The notes beneath the pieces were generated by a model. It was not told the origin of the DNA. It ran no database searches and saw only the letters and a list, made by a program, of their open reading frames with translations. Shown in pieces: positions 18,889-30,059 of a stretch of DNA of 61,418 nt (positions are counted from its first letter, which is position 1; each line of letters begins with the position of its first letter). Source of the DNA: Xanthobacteraceae bacterium (GTDB lineage: Bacteria > Pseudomonadota > Alphaproteobacteria > Rhizobiales > Xanthobacteraceae); the NCBI GenBank assembly GCA_019746135.1, contig JAIESI010000007.1, positions 1 to 61,418 of the forward strand, in the 5' to 3' direction. The position numbers and the translations under genes are program-made.

Positions 18889-19734
18889 TTGATCCGGTCC
18901 CTGCTTTACGTCCCGGCCAGCGCCGAGCGCTTCATCGCCAAGGCGCACGAGCGCGGCGCGGACGCGATCATCCTCGACCTCGAGGACGCAGTGGCGCGCT
19001 CGGAGAAGGCTTCGGCGCGGGCAAAGCTCTCCGAGACCGTCAGGCGGGTCGGCCAGAACGGCGCGAAGGTGTTCGTGCGGATCAATGCCGATCTCGACAT
19101 GATCCGGCTCGACGCGGACGCGGCCTGCAAGGCCGGCGCGTTCGGGCTGTTTGTTCCGAAGGTGCAAAGCCCGGTGACGTTGCAGGAGCTGGAAGCGCTG
19201 CTCGACAACGCGGAAAGAAGCCTGAACCGGGACAAGACCCTGCTGGTGCCGATGATCGAGGATGCAGGCGCGGTGTTCGACGCGCGCACCATCGCGCGGG
19301 CGACGCCGCGGGTGTTCGCGCTGATCACCGGCGGCGAGGACCTGGCGACGGCGCTCGGCGCTGAGCCGTCGCCGGAGGTGCTGACGCCGCCGAAGCTCCT
19401 GGTGCACTATGCCGCCAAGGCCACCGGCGTGCTGTCGTTCGGATTGCTCCGCACCGTCGCCGACTACAACGATCTTGCCGGCATCGAGAAGTCGGTGCGC
19501 GAGGCGCGGATGCACGGCTTCGACGGCGCAAGCTGCGTCCACCCGGCCGTGGTGCCGATCCTCAACAGGGGTTTCTCACCGTCCGAGAAGGAGGTGGACA
19601 GCGCGAGGCGGATCGTCACGGCCTATGACGACGCAACGTCAAAGGGGCTCGGCGCGATCGAGCTCGACGGCAAGATGATCGACGAGCCGGTGTATCAGCG
19701 CGCCAAGGCGCTGCTCGCAAAGGTGCGGTCATGA
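18889..19734 (+). CDS. HpcH/HpaI (CitE-like) beta-hydroxyacyl-CoA lyase
   Basis: 281 aa TIM-barrel lyase. Landmarks are RSLLYVPAS, the LDLEDAV motif, RIN near residue 65, VPMIEDAGAV and the GGEDLATALG acidic metal-binding loop. Relatives (citramalyl-CoA, malyl-CoA and citrate lyase beta) cleave beta-hydroxyacyl-CoA using Mg2+. The start is TTG at 18889, six bases after GAGGGAG. An ATG at 18884 opens only a two-codon frame (ATG TCT TGA) that overlaps the TTG. The stop overlaps the next gene's start by 4 bp. Confidence 0.88.
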   Translation: MIRSLLYVPASAERFIAKAHERGADAIILDLEDAVARSEKASARAKLSETVRRVGQNGAKVFVRINADLDMIRLDADAACKAGAFGLFVPKVQSPVTLQELEALLDNAERSLNRDKTLLVPMIEDAGAVFDARTIARATPRVFALITGGEDLATALGAEPSPEVLTPPKLLVHYAAKATGVLSFGLLRTVADYNDLAGIEKSVREARMHGFDGASCVHPAVVPILNRGFSPSEKEVDSARRIVTAYDDATSKGLGAIELDGKMIDEPVYQRAKALLAKVRS

Positions 19735-20723
19735 AGGCCGTTCAATTGAGCCGCACCGGCGGCAGCGAGGTCCTCGACATCGTGGACCTGCCGACACCCG
19801 CGCCGGGCCCGGGCGAGGTGCTGGTGAAGGCTGTCGCCATCGGCGTGAACTACTTCGACACCATGATCCGCACCGGCCGCTACCGCTGGATGCCGAAGCT
19901 GCCGTTCATCCTCGGCAACGAGATGAGCGGCACGGTCACGGCGCTGGGGCCAGGCGTGACGGCGCTCAAGGCCGGCCAGCCGGTGTTCATCGCCGGCTAC
20001 GAGATCGGCAACCGCGGCGGGCTCTACGCGGAGTACGCGGTGGTGCCGGAAGAGGCCGCATGGCCCCTGCCCGCCAATGTCACGGCCGAGGATGCGACGA
20101 CGCTCACCAACTATCAGCTTGCCTGGATCCTGCTGCATCACGCCGCGCGCGGCGTCGCGCCGAAGACCGTCGTCGTCTATGGCGCAGCCGGCGGCGTCGG
20201 CACGGCACTGATCGACGTGGCCAGGCTCGCCGGCGCAACGGTGATCGGCACCGCAGGAACCCAGGAAAAATGCGCCTTTGTGAAGGCCCGCGGCGCAGCT
20301 CACGCGATCGACTACAAGTCCGAAACCGTGGTCGAACGCGTGCTGGCGCTGACGGAGGGCCGCGGCGCGGACATCGTGTTCGATCATGTCGCCGGCCAGG
20401 CCTTCACCGACGGGCTGAAGATGACCGCGCCACTCGGCATGATCGTGTCCTATGCCGTGCTCGGCGGCATGCCCGAGACCGATCTGTTCAAGGAGATGCG
20501 GGCGAACATCGAGCGGAGCCCGGCGGTGCGCTGCTTCACCATGCACACCTACGACCACATGGAGGAGCCGCGCCGCGAGGCGATGGCGAAGGCGGTCGAG
20601 CTTCTCGGCAGCGGCAAGGTGAAGCCCGCCATCGCCGCCAGGTTTCCGCTCGCCGACGTGCGCCGCGCGCACGACATGATCGAGGCGCGCACGGCGAATG
20701 GGAAAATCGTTCTGGTGCCCTAA
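19731..20723 (+). CDS. Zinc-independent quinone oxidoreductase (MDR family)
   Basis: 330 aa. It has a GroES-like N-terminal half (about 1-125) with no structural zinc cysteines, and an NADPH-binding Rossmann half with GAAGGVGTALIDVARLAG around residues 147-164. This is the layout of quinone oxidoreductase/zeta-crystallin and of enoyl-CoA or acrylyl-CoA reductases. Translation is coupled to the CoA lyase by the ATGA overlap, so it probably acts in the same pathway, perhaps reducing an enoyl intermediate. Its TAA stop overlaps the convergent cheR stop. Confidence 0.87.
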   Translation: MKAVQLSRTGGSEVLDIVDLPTPAPGPGEVLVKAVAIGVNYFDTMIRTGRYRWMPKLPFILGNEMSGTVTALGPGVTALKAGQPVFIAGYEIGNRGGLYAEYAVVPEEAAWPLPANVTAEDATTLTNYQLAWILLHHAARGVAPKTVVVYGAAGGVGTALIDVARLAGATVIGTAGTQEKCAFVKARGAAHAIDYKSETVVERVLALTEGRGADIVFDHVAGQAFTDGLKMTAPLGMIVSYAVLGGMPETDLFKEMRANIERSPAVRCFTMHTYDHMEEPRREAMAKAVELLGSGKVKPAIAARFPLADVRRAHDMIEARTANGKIVLVP

Positions 20724-21592
20724 CGGGCTGCGGCGGCTTCCGGCAAGCCGAAACTCAGCACGTTGGCAGCGAACGCGGTGTTCTCCGGCTGCACGTAGAG
20801 CCCACGCTTGTCGGCGATCAACTTGAACCGGTTGGTCAGTCCGACCACCGTCTCCGCGCCGCCCAGCACCAGGAAGCCGTCGCGCTCGGTGACGGCGGCG
20901 ATCCGGTCGAGCACGGCGGACTTGGTGGCCTGATCGAAATAGATCAGCACGTTGCGGCAGAACACCAGGTCGAACCGGCCGAGATGCGCAAAGTCGTGCA
21001 GCAGGTTGATCGGCATGAACCGGACCATGCCGCGGATCTCCGGCGCGATCTGCCACAGGTCGCCGACCTGCGAGAAATACTTGATCAGCATCAGCGCCGG
21101 CAGCCCGCGCTGCACCTCGAACTGGGTGTAGATGCCGGCCTTCGCCTTCTCCAGCACCTCGTTGGACAAGTCGGTCGCGAGGATCTCGACGCGCCAGCCC
21201 TTCAGGTCCTTGCCCATTTCCTTGAGGCTGATGGCGAGCGAGTACGGCTCCTGCCCGGTCGACGCCGCCGCGCACCAGATGCGGATGCGGCGCGAGGTGG
21301 CCCGCGCCGACATCAGCGCCGGCATGACGGTCTCGCGGAACTGCTCGAACGGACTCTTGTCGCGGAAGAAAAACGACTCGTTGGTCGTCATCGCCTCGAC
21401 GACCTCGACGATCAGTGGCTCGGCATCGGGGCCCTTGAGCCGCGCGACCAGACCGGTCAGGTTGAACAGCCCGTGCTTGCGCGCAATCGGCATCAGCCGG
21501 CTTTCGACCAGGTAGTGCTTCTCCGCCGCCAGCACGAGGCCGGAGCGGACTTTCAGCATCTTGCGGAGGAAATCGTAGTCCGACGGCGTCAC
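20720..21592 (-). CDS. cheR: Chemotaxis methyltransferase CheR
   Basis: 290 aa. The N-terminal helical CheR_N domain covers about 1-65 and the S-adenosylmethionine domain about 80-270, with the motifs AMTTNESFFFRD, WCAAASTGQEPYSLAI, ATDLS and VFCRNVLIYFD. It methylates glutamates on chemoreceptors for adaptation, opposing CheB. The start overlaps the cheB stop by 4 bp (ATGA). No chemoreceptor gene lies in the window. Confidence 0.96.
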   Translation of the reverse strand: MTPSDYDFLRKMLKVRSGLVLAAEKHYLVESRLMPIARKHGLFNLTGLVARLKGPDAEPLIVEVVEAMTTNESFFFRDKSPFEQFRETVMPALMSARATSRRIRIWCAAASTGQEPYSLAISLKEMGKDLKGWRVEILATDLSNEVLEKAKAGIYTQFEVQRGLPALMLIKYFSQVGDLWQIAPEIRGMVRFMPINLLHDFAHLGRFDLVFCRNVLIYFDQATKSAVLDRIAAVTERDGFLVLGGAETVVGLTNRFKLIADKRGLYVQPENTAFAANVLSFGLPEAAAAR

Positions 21593-22788
21593 GGCCGTGC
21601 CCCAAGGAACATGCGCGTGACCTTCGGCGCGATCTGGTCGAGCGGCAACACCGCCGAGCAGACGCCGGCCAGCGCCGCCGAGCCCGGCATGCCCCAGACC
21701 ACGCTCGAGGCTTCGTCCTGGGCGATGATGGTGCCGCCCGCCTTGACGATCGCCGCAGCACCGTCGGTGCCGTCGGTGCCCATGCCGGTGAGGATCAGCG
21801 CCAGGTTCCAGGAGCCCCAGACCTCCGCCGCCGACGAAAACAGCGGATCGACCGCGGGCTTGCAGAAATGCACCGGCGGGCCGTCGTCGAGCACGATCAC
21901 CGCCGTGCCGTCACGGCGGGCGACAGTCATGTGCTTGCCGCCCGGAGCAAGATAGATCGTGCCGGCGAGAACCGGCTCGCCGTCGGCCGCTTCACGCACC
22001 GGCTTTGCGCCGGCACGTCCCAGATGCTCGGCGAGGATGGTGGTGAAGGTCGGCGGCATGTGCTGGGTGATCAGCACCGGCGCGCTGTCGATCACGGTGT
22101 CGAGATGGGCGACGAGCTTGGTCAGCGCCTGCGGACCACCGGTCGAAGCGCCGATCAGCAGCACGCGGGGCGGCATCACCGAATAAGGCCGAAGCTTGAG
22201 GCCCGGATGCGCGCCGTCGTCCTCCACGGTCTGCCATTTGACGGCCCGCTGCACGGCACTGCCGAGCTTGCGGGTGGCGGCATATTCGCTGCGCCGGGCA
22301 TAGCGCGGCGGCAGCGGCCGCCCCTGCAGGCGTCGGCGATGACCGAGCGCCTGGATCTTGGCGATCAGATCACGCTGGAACGCCGCCGAAGTCATCACCC
22401 CGCCTTCATTGGTGGGCTTCGGGATATAGTCGGCGGCACCGAGCGAAAGCGCCTTCAGCGTCACCTCGGCGTGGTCGCGGGTCAGCGCCGAGGCCATGAT
22501 CACGACGAGGTCGCGGCGCCGCTCCAGAAGCTTCGGCAAGGTCGAGATGCCGTCGAGCTCGGGCATCTCGATATCCAGAACCACCACGTCCGGCCGGGTC
22601 CGGTCGAGCTGCTCCACCGCCTCGCGGCCGTTGCGCAGCGCCGCAACGAGCTTGAGATCGGGCGTCTCCTCGATCCAGCGCGACAACAGGCTGCGCACAA
22701 CGACGGCGTCGTCGACGACCATGACGCGAATCTGGTCGGAGGCCAAAGCTTGCGGCGCATGGCGCATGGCTGGGGCGTAGGCGTTCAT
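21589..22788 (-). CDS. cheB: Chemotaxis protein-glutamate methylesterase CheB
   Basis: 399 aa. The receiver domain is at about 20-140 with VVVLDIEMPELDG carrying the phosphorylated aspartate. A basic, variable linker follows, and the methylesterase domain is at about 207-395. Catalytic residues appear in GASTGGP (Ser), TQHMPPTF (His) and GMGTDGTDGA (Asp). CheB removes methyl groups from chemoreceptors when phosphorylated by CheA. It is the fourth gene of the cheA-cheW-cheY-cheB-cheR operon and 55 bp from cheY. Confidence 0.96.
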   Translation of the reverse strand: MNAYAPAMRHAPQALASDQIRVMVVDDAVVVRSLLSRWIEETPDLKLVAALRNGREAVEQLDRTRPDVVVLDIEMPELDGISTLPKLLERRRDLVVIMASALTRDHAEVTLKALSLGAADYIPKPTNEGGVMTSAAFQRDLIAKIQALGHRRRLQGRPLPPRYARRSEYAATRKLGSAVQRAVKWQTVEDDGAHPGLKLRPYSVMPPRVLLIGASTGGPQALTKLVAHLDTVIDSAPVLITQHMPPTFTTILAEHLGRAGAKPVREAADGEPVLAGTIYLAPGGKHMTVARRDGTAVIVLDDGPPVHFCKPAVDPLFSSAAEVWGSWNLALILTGMGTDGTDGAAAIVKAGGTIIAQDEASSVVWGMPGSAALAGVCSAVLPLDQIAPKVTRMFLGARP

Positions 22789-22843
22789 TGCAACGCGGTA
22801 CTCATGAAACGACGAACGGACGCAACGGAGGTCGGGTTCCGGG

Positions 22844-23212
22844 TCAGATCAGACCGACCTCCTGGAACTTGGCTTCGACGATCTCCTTGTCGAAGGGTTT
22901 CATGATGTACTCGTTGGCGCCGGCGTGCAGCGCGCGGGCGATATGCGCCACGTCGTTTTCGGTGGTGCAGAACACCACCTTGGGCCGGTCGCCGCCGGGC
23001 ATCCGACGCAGCGCTTTCAGAAACTCGTAGCCGTCCATTTTCGGCATGTTCCAGTCGAGCAGGATCGCGTCCGGAAGATGCTGCTGGCAGGCGCCGAGCG
23101 CCTGTTCGCCGTCCTCCGCCTCGGAGATCTGGAATTCCATGCCTTCCAGGATGCGGCGAGCCACCTTGCGGATCACGCTCGAGTCATCCACCACCAAGCA
23201 GGATTTCATCAC
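22844..23212 (-). CDS. cheY: Chemotaxis response regulator CheY
   Basis: 122 aa single receiver domain. The acidic pocket is D9/D10 (VVDDSS), the phospho-acceptor is D53 in LLDWNMPKMDG and the conserved lysine is K105 in IMKPF. Phosphorylated CheY binds the flagellar switch (FliM/FliN). It lies between cheW (31 bp) and cheB in the same operon. Confidence 0.95.
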   Translation of the reverse strand: MMKSCLVVDDSSVIRKVARRILEGMEFQISEAEDGEQALGACQQHLPDAILLDWNMPKMDGYEFLKALRRMPGGDRPKVVFCTTENDVAHIARALHAGANEYIMKPFDKEIVEAKFQEVGLI

Positions 23213-23243
23213 ACGTACTCCTTCAAGCCTTGCGTCATTTTAT

Positions 23244-23714
23244 TTATGCAGCGGCGGCATTGCCGCCGATGTCGAGCACACGGTCAACGTCGAGCACGAT
23301 CAGCAACTGGCCTTCGAGCCGATAGACGCCCGCGGCCACGCGTCCAAGACGCGGGTCGAGATTGGCCGGCTTCGCCTCGCATTCGGCCGACGCAAGCTGC
23401 ATCACCTCGCCGACCGCATCAACCAGCAGTCCATACGATTCGCCTCTGAGCTCGATCCCGATCGCCATGACCGGCTGGCCCGCGATGCGGGTGCCGAGAT
23501 CGAGCCGGGCGCGCATTTCGATCGCGGTCACCACCCGGCCGCGCAGGTTGAGGATACCCGCCACCTCCGGCGGCGCGAGCGGCACGCGCGTCAGGCGATC
23601 CGGCACGAACACGTCCTGGACGCGCGCGATCGGCAGGCCGAACAGGTGGTCGCCGATCGTCACCGTGACGAATTCGGTGATGGCCCCGTCGGTCGTATGA
23701 TTTTGCGCTGCCAT
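23244..23714 (-). CDS. cheW: Chemotaxis coupling protein CheW
   Basis: 156 aa with one CheW domain covering about 12-150 (VTVTIGDHLFGLPIARVQDV, then VAGILNLRGRVVTAIEMR). It links chemoreceptors to the CheA kinase in the polar array. It starts 7 bp after the cheA stop. The C-terminus ends in a short alanine run after VDRVLDIGG. Confidence 0.95.
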   Translation of the reverse strand: MAAQNHTTDGAITEFVTVTIGDHLFGLPIARVQDVFVPDRLTRVPLAPPEVAGILNLRGRVVTAIEMRARLDLGTRIAGQPVMAIGIELRGESYGLLVDAVGEVMQLASAECEAKPANLDPRLGRVAAGVYRLEGQLLIVLDVDRVLDIGGNAAAA

Positions 23715-23721
23715 GACGGTC

Positions 23722-26373
<2,652 letters not shown>

Positions 26374-26487
26374 TGCATCGGCCTTCGCCCGAGAGACGCG
26401 GGCCGCCTGGCCGCATCGCTCGGGTCGGGGCAGTTTGTGGCCGAGGCACTTAATTTCTGTTGAATGGCGGGTGCGAATTTATTTTCG

Positions 26488-26503
26488 TTAACGAGATGTT
26501 AAC
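26488..26503. promoter_or_regulatory. Perfect CtrA box upstream of cheA
   Basis: TTAA-CGAGATG-TTAA followed by C, flanked by G; it matches TTAA-N7-TTAAC on both strands. It lies in the 190-bp interval between chpT and cheA, 115 bp before the cheA ATG, so the chemotaxis operon is a likely direct CtrA target. Confidence 0.75.
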
Positions 26504-26563
26504 GGCGCGGAAACGCAAACGGCCAGCGGGGGCTGGCCGTCATCCTCGTGATGCAGGACGACG

Positions 26564-27205
26564 CTAGCGGGCGGCAACCACCACCGCATCGCCTTCGACC
26601 GCCATCGACACGGTCAGCCCGCAGTTCTTGGCGAGCATGCCGGTGTAGAACGGCTGGATCGCGTGGGCGTCGATGGCGTGCTCGGACGTCGCACTGAGCA
26701 GCGCCGGGACCGCCTGCGGCACCTTGGCGTTGGTGCCGGTCACGTTCACCCGGAAGCCGACCCCGTCGCCTTCCCCTACCGGATCGACGGTGAGTTGGCC
26801 GCCGCGCGGAATGGCCTGCGCCGCGAGCAACAGCATGTTCAGCACCAGCTTTACCCGGTTCTTGGCGAGCAGCACGCGCGGCAGGTTCCAGCTGATCTTG
26901 GTCTTTTCGTCCTCGATCAGCCCGCGCGCCACTTTTTCGGCGTCGCCGGTGTCGATCTGGGCGCCCGCCGAGCCGGCCGCGCCGAACGCCAGGCGGCAGA
27001 ACTGCAGCTTGGCCGACGCCGTCTTCGCGCTCTTCTTGATCAGGTCCATCGCAAATTGCGAGGTTTCGTCGTCCTTGCCTTCCTCCATCACCTCGAGCCC
27101 GTTCATGATCGCGCCCACCGGGCTGATCAGGTCGTGACAGACGCGCGAGCAAAGCAGGGCCGCAAGGTCGAGACCTTCGAGGGCGACGGTGGCGGTCATG
27201 GCCAT
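26564..27205 (-). CDS. chpT: Histidine phosphotransferase ChpT
   Basis: 213 aa. The phospho-acceptor is H24 in VCHDLISPVGAIMNGLE; the C-terminal domain (about 90-213) is a degenerate HATPase-like fold with no recognisable ATP-binding G boxes, as known for ChpT. ChpT relays phosphate from CckA to CtrA and CpdR and so controls the cell cycle. CtrA is encoded 15 kb away in this window. Two ATG codons (27205 and 27199) are possible; the first follows CCGGAGAATC. It lies immediately upstream of the cheA operon. Confidence 0.92.
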   Translation of the reverse strand: MAMTATVALEGLDLAALLCSRVCHDLISPVGAIMNGLEVMEEGKDDETSQFAMDLIKKSAKTASAKLQFCRLAFGAAGSAGAQIDTGDAEKVARGLIEDEKTKISWNLPRVLLAKNRVKLVLNMLLLAAQAIPRGGQLTVDPVGEGDGVGFRVNVTGTNAKVPQAVPALLSATSEHAIDAHAIQPFYTGMLAKNCGLTVSMAVEGDAVVVAAR

Positions 27206-27319
27206 GATTCTCCGGATGGGAGGAACAAACAGGCAGGAGGTTTAGGCGATTCGGGCCCGCGACGTGAACCTTTCGCGGGATAAATCCACCCTCGCGGCAC
27301 CGGACCGTCGGGCTTCCCG

Positions 27320-27826
27320 TTACCTCGGGACGGTGTGGGCGACGCCCGGCCAATGCCGCTCGGCGGCCTCGATGGCGCTGTCCGAATCCCGGGCGAACGC
27401 CGAGCGCGCCGCCTCGCTGTAGAAAAGATAGAGGTGGTCGTCGACGATCAGCCATAGCTCGGGATGGCCCGGCGTCGCCGCGCCTCGCACCACGGCCACC
27501 GGATCGTGGCCGCCGAATCGCGGCGCATAGGCGTCCGGATCCGCGGCGAAGGCCGCCATGTTGCCTTCGTTGGCAAAGCGCCAGTTCGCGCCGCCGGATC
27601 GCATCTCCAGGTCCCGACGGCCGGGTCGCGGCTTGCCGTCGACAAAATACGCCACCGGATCGAAGCCATCGATGGCGAGGCCGGTGTAGCGGTTGAACAC
27701 CACGGGCTCGGGCGTCTGCGATCGGGCCATGGGGACGATCATCAAAACGACTCCAACCGCACCTAGAATTGCCAGGATGCGGTCGGACAAACGGCACGGC
27801 TTCCGTTCCTGCCGCGCTGGGGTCAT
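27320..27826 (-). CDS. Secreted or anchored YHS-domain protein
   Basis: 168 aa. A hydrophobic segment at about residues 16-34 (ILAILGAVGVVLMIVPMA) acts as signal peptide or anchor. The mature part has the motif LAIDGFDPVAYFVDGKP at about 50-66 and a second block with WRFANEGNMAAFAADPDAYAPRFGG, the pattern of the YHS family found in metal-related and exported proteins. No cysteines remain in the domain, so metal binding is not supported. Function unknown. It is divergent from eipA. Confidence 0.82.
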   Translation of the reverse strand: MTPARQERKPCRLSDRILAILGAVGVVLMIVPMARSQTPEPVVFNRYTGLAIDGFDPVAYFVDGKPRPGRRDLEMRSGGANWRFANEGNMAAFAADPDAYAPRFGGHDPVAVVRGAATPGHPELWLIVDDHLYLFYSEAARSAFARDSDSAIEAAERHWPGVAHTVPR

Positions 27827-27953
27827 ATTCGCCGCCTGTGGTGCTGTTGATTCGAGTAAGCGTCAGCTTGGTAGGTCCAGGCTTGCACGTTACGGCAGGC
27901 CCGTGAGCAACGCGTTAAGCGGGCGCGAATGCCCATCCCGACTGGAGCACCTG

Positions 27954-28547
27954 ATGCGCGCCATCATCCGCCTCTTCGCCGCCATTGCCGTGGTGGGGAC
28001 GCTTCATGCCGCGCCGGCCGCCGCGCAGAGCAGCCCGCCGCCCGGAACCCTGCCGCCGAGCGAAAGCCGGTTCTCCTCGATCGAAATCGTCAACGCCGGA
28101 CACAGTTTCTTCGGAACCGTCTCGCGCGGCCTGGCGCAGATTGTGGAAAAGGCGGTCAGCCAGTGGGGCCTGCCGAACGGCTACATCCTCGGCGAGGAAG
28201 CGTCCGGCGCGTTCGTCGCGGGTCTGCGCTATGGCGAAGGCATCCTTTACACCAAGAACGCGGGCGACCTGAAAGTCTACTGGCAGGGGCCGTCGATCGG
28301 CTTCGATGCCGGCGGCGAAGGCGCGCGCACCATGATGCTGGTCTATAGCCTGCCGGCGACGCAGGCGATCTACGAGCGGTTCGGCGGTATCGACGGATCG
28401 GCCTACTTCATCGGCGGGTTCGGCATGACCGCGCTCACCGCCAACAACGTCGTCCTGGTGCCGATCCGCTCGGGCGTGGGGCTCAGGCTCGGTGCGAACG
28501 TCGGTTACCTGAAGTTCACGCCGAAGCCGACCTGGAACCCGCTTTAG
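27954..28547 (+). CDS. eipA: Envelope integrity protein EipA (DUF1134)
   Basis: 197 aa. Signal peptide at residues 1-25 (ends in APAAAQ), then a DUF1134 domain of about 50-195 with GLAQIVEKAVSQWGLPNGYILGE split by small changes, and a glycine-rich C-terminal half (FIGGFGMTAL). The Brucella member, EipA, is a periplasmic protein needed for envelope integrity. The start at 27954 follows GGAGCACCTG; an in-frame extension upstream has no ribosome site. No neighbour gives more functional information. Confidence 0.85.
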   Translation: MRAIIRLFAAIAVVGTLHAAPAAAQSSPPPGTLPPSESRFSSIEIVNAGHSFFGTVSRGLAQIVEKAVSQWGLPNGYILGEEASGAFVAGLRYGEGILYTKNAGDLKVYWQGPSIGFDAGGEGARTMMLVYSLPATQAIYERFGGIDGSAYFIGGFGMTALTANNVVLVPIRSGVGLRLGANVGYLKFTPKPTWNPL

Positions 28548-28721
28548 GACCTGCTTTAGCCGGTTTCGAAGGCCCGGGCCGGGGCCTGCGCCACAGTTCC
28601 TCCCCATGTGGAATGGCCACAATCTCAAGCATTTAGGGTAAATGCTGGTAATTCTGGAAGCGCACGCGCGGGCGTGCGATGGTTGATTTTCGGCGTCATT
28701 CCGGGTCGGAGGCCCCCGTCC

Positions 28722-29999
28722 ATGATCGAGCCGATCATGTTTTTCGGCATTGGCTTTTTTGTCGCGAGCCTGCTCGGGCTCGTGCTCATCCCGCTCGTGC
28801 ATAACCGCGCCGTCCGGCTGACGATGAAGCGCCTCGAAGCGGCCACCCCGCTGTCGATGGCGGAAATTCAGGCCGACAAGGACCAGCTCCGCGCCGAGTT
28901 CGCGATGTCGACGCGGCGGCTCGAACTGTCGGTCGAGCAGATGAAGGCCAAGACCACGAGCCAGCTTGCCGAACTTGGCAAGAAGACCGACGCGATCAAC
29001 CGCCTCAAGGTGGAACTCGGCGAGAAAACCGCAGCGATCTTCTCGCTCGAGGCGCGCGAGAAGTCGCTCAAGGATCAGCTCGGCGCGACCGAGTCCGAAC
29101 ACTCGGTCAAGATCGGCGCGTTGCGCGAGGCCGAGCGCCTGCTCCAGGAGAAGCAGGCCGAGCTTTCCAAGCTCTCCTCCGATCTCCACGACCGCTCGAC
29201 GGCCGCCGACAGCCAGCGCGTCGAAGCGACGGCGCTGCGCGCCCAGGTCGAGGCGCTCAAGGACCGCGTTTCCGGTCATGAGCGCGAGGCACACGAGATC
29301 GGCGACCGGCTGAGCCGCGAGCGCAAGGAGGCGGCCGCCGCCTCGGCGGAACTCCAGGACGAGCGCGGCAAGGTCGAGAAGCTCAGCGACCGCGTCGCAC
29401 AGCTCGAGCGTCAGCTCGTGGCCCAGACCACCGAGGCCGAGGTGCTCGGCCGGCGCGTGCAGGAGGTCGAGGCGCGGATGGCGGACCAGGTGAAGGTCCT
29501 GTCCGAGCGTGAGATCGAGATCGCGTCGCTGCGGGAAAAGATCGGCGAAGGTCAGAAGGTCGAAAGCGACCTGCGCGCCGAGCTCTCCGGCGCTGCCGGC
29601 CGCAGCAAGGCCGCGACCGAAGGCCTGCTCAAGGAAAAGGCGCTGATGGAGGATCAGCTCAATCAGGCGCGTGCCGACCGCACCAAGCTGCAGCAGGAAA
29701 TCGCCAGCATGAAGCGCGAGGCGGAGCAGACCTGGGCGGCCGAACGCGTGGAAAACGCGCTGTTGCGCGAGCGCATCAACGACATCGCGGCCGAGATTGC
29801 CCGGCTGACCGCGACACTCGAAGGCGCTGATTCGCCGATCGAGGCGATGCTGGCGAGCGAGCCGGCTGCTGCCGCCGCGCCGCCGCTGGCAGCGAATGGC
29901 GACCGCAGGCCCGCCGCGTCAGGCGAGAGCAAGGGGAGCCTGGCCGACCGCATCCGCGCCCTGCAGATGAAGGCCTCACGCGTTCCGGCGACGAGCTGA
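28722..29999 (+). CDS. Membrane-anchored long coiled-coil protein, unknown function
   Basis: 425 aa. One membrane segment lies at about residues 6-26 (MFFGIGFFVASLLGLVLIPL). It is followed by roughly 330 residues of almost unbroken coiled coil (about 45-370) rich in Glu, Lys, Leu and Ala, and a disordered Ala/Pro tail. The tail ends with a basic amphipathic stretch (LADRIRALQMKAS). Such proteins are common in Bradyrhizobium relatives but have no established role; a cytoplasmic scaffold tethered to the membrane fits the layout. Start 28722 follows GGAGG at 28708-28712. Confidence 0.8.
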   Translation: MIEPIMFFGIGFFVASLLGLVLIPLVHNRAVRLTMKRLEAATPLSMAEIQADKDQLRAEFAMSTRRLELSVEQMKAKTTSQLAELGKKTDAINRLKVELGEKTAAIFSLEAREKSLKDQLGATESEHSVKIGALREAERLLQEKQAELSKLSSDLHDRSTAADSQRVEATALRAQVEALKDRVSGHEREAHEIGDRLSRERKEAAAASAELQDERGKVEKLSDRVAQLERQLVAQTTEAEVLGRRVQEVEARMADQVKVLSEREIEIASLREKIGEGQKVESDLRAELSGAAGRSKAATEGLLKEKALMEDQLNQARADRTKLQQEIASMKREAEQTWAAERVENALLRERINDIAAEIARLTATLEGADSPIEAMLASEPAAAAAPPLAANGDRRPAASGESKGSLADRIRALQMKASRVPATS

Positions 30000-30059
30000 C
30001 GCGGGAATTCGGGAACCGCTCGGCGCCCTGCGGCATTGCGCCCGCGGGAATCAAGCGTC

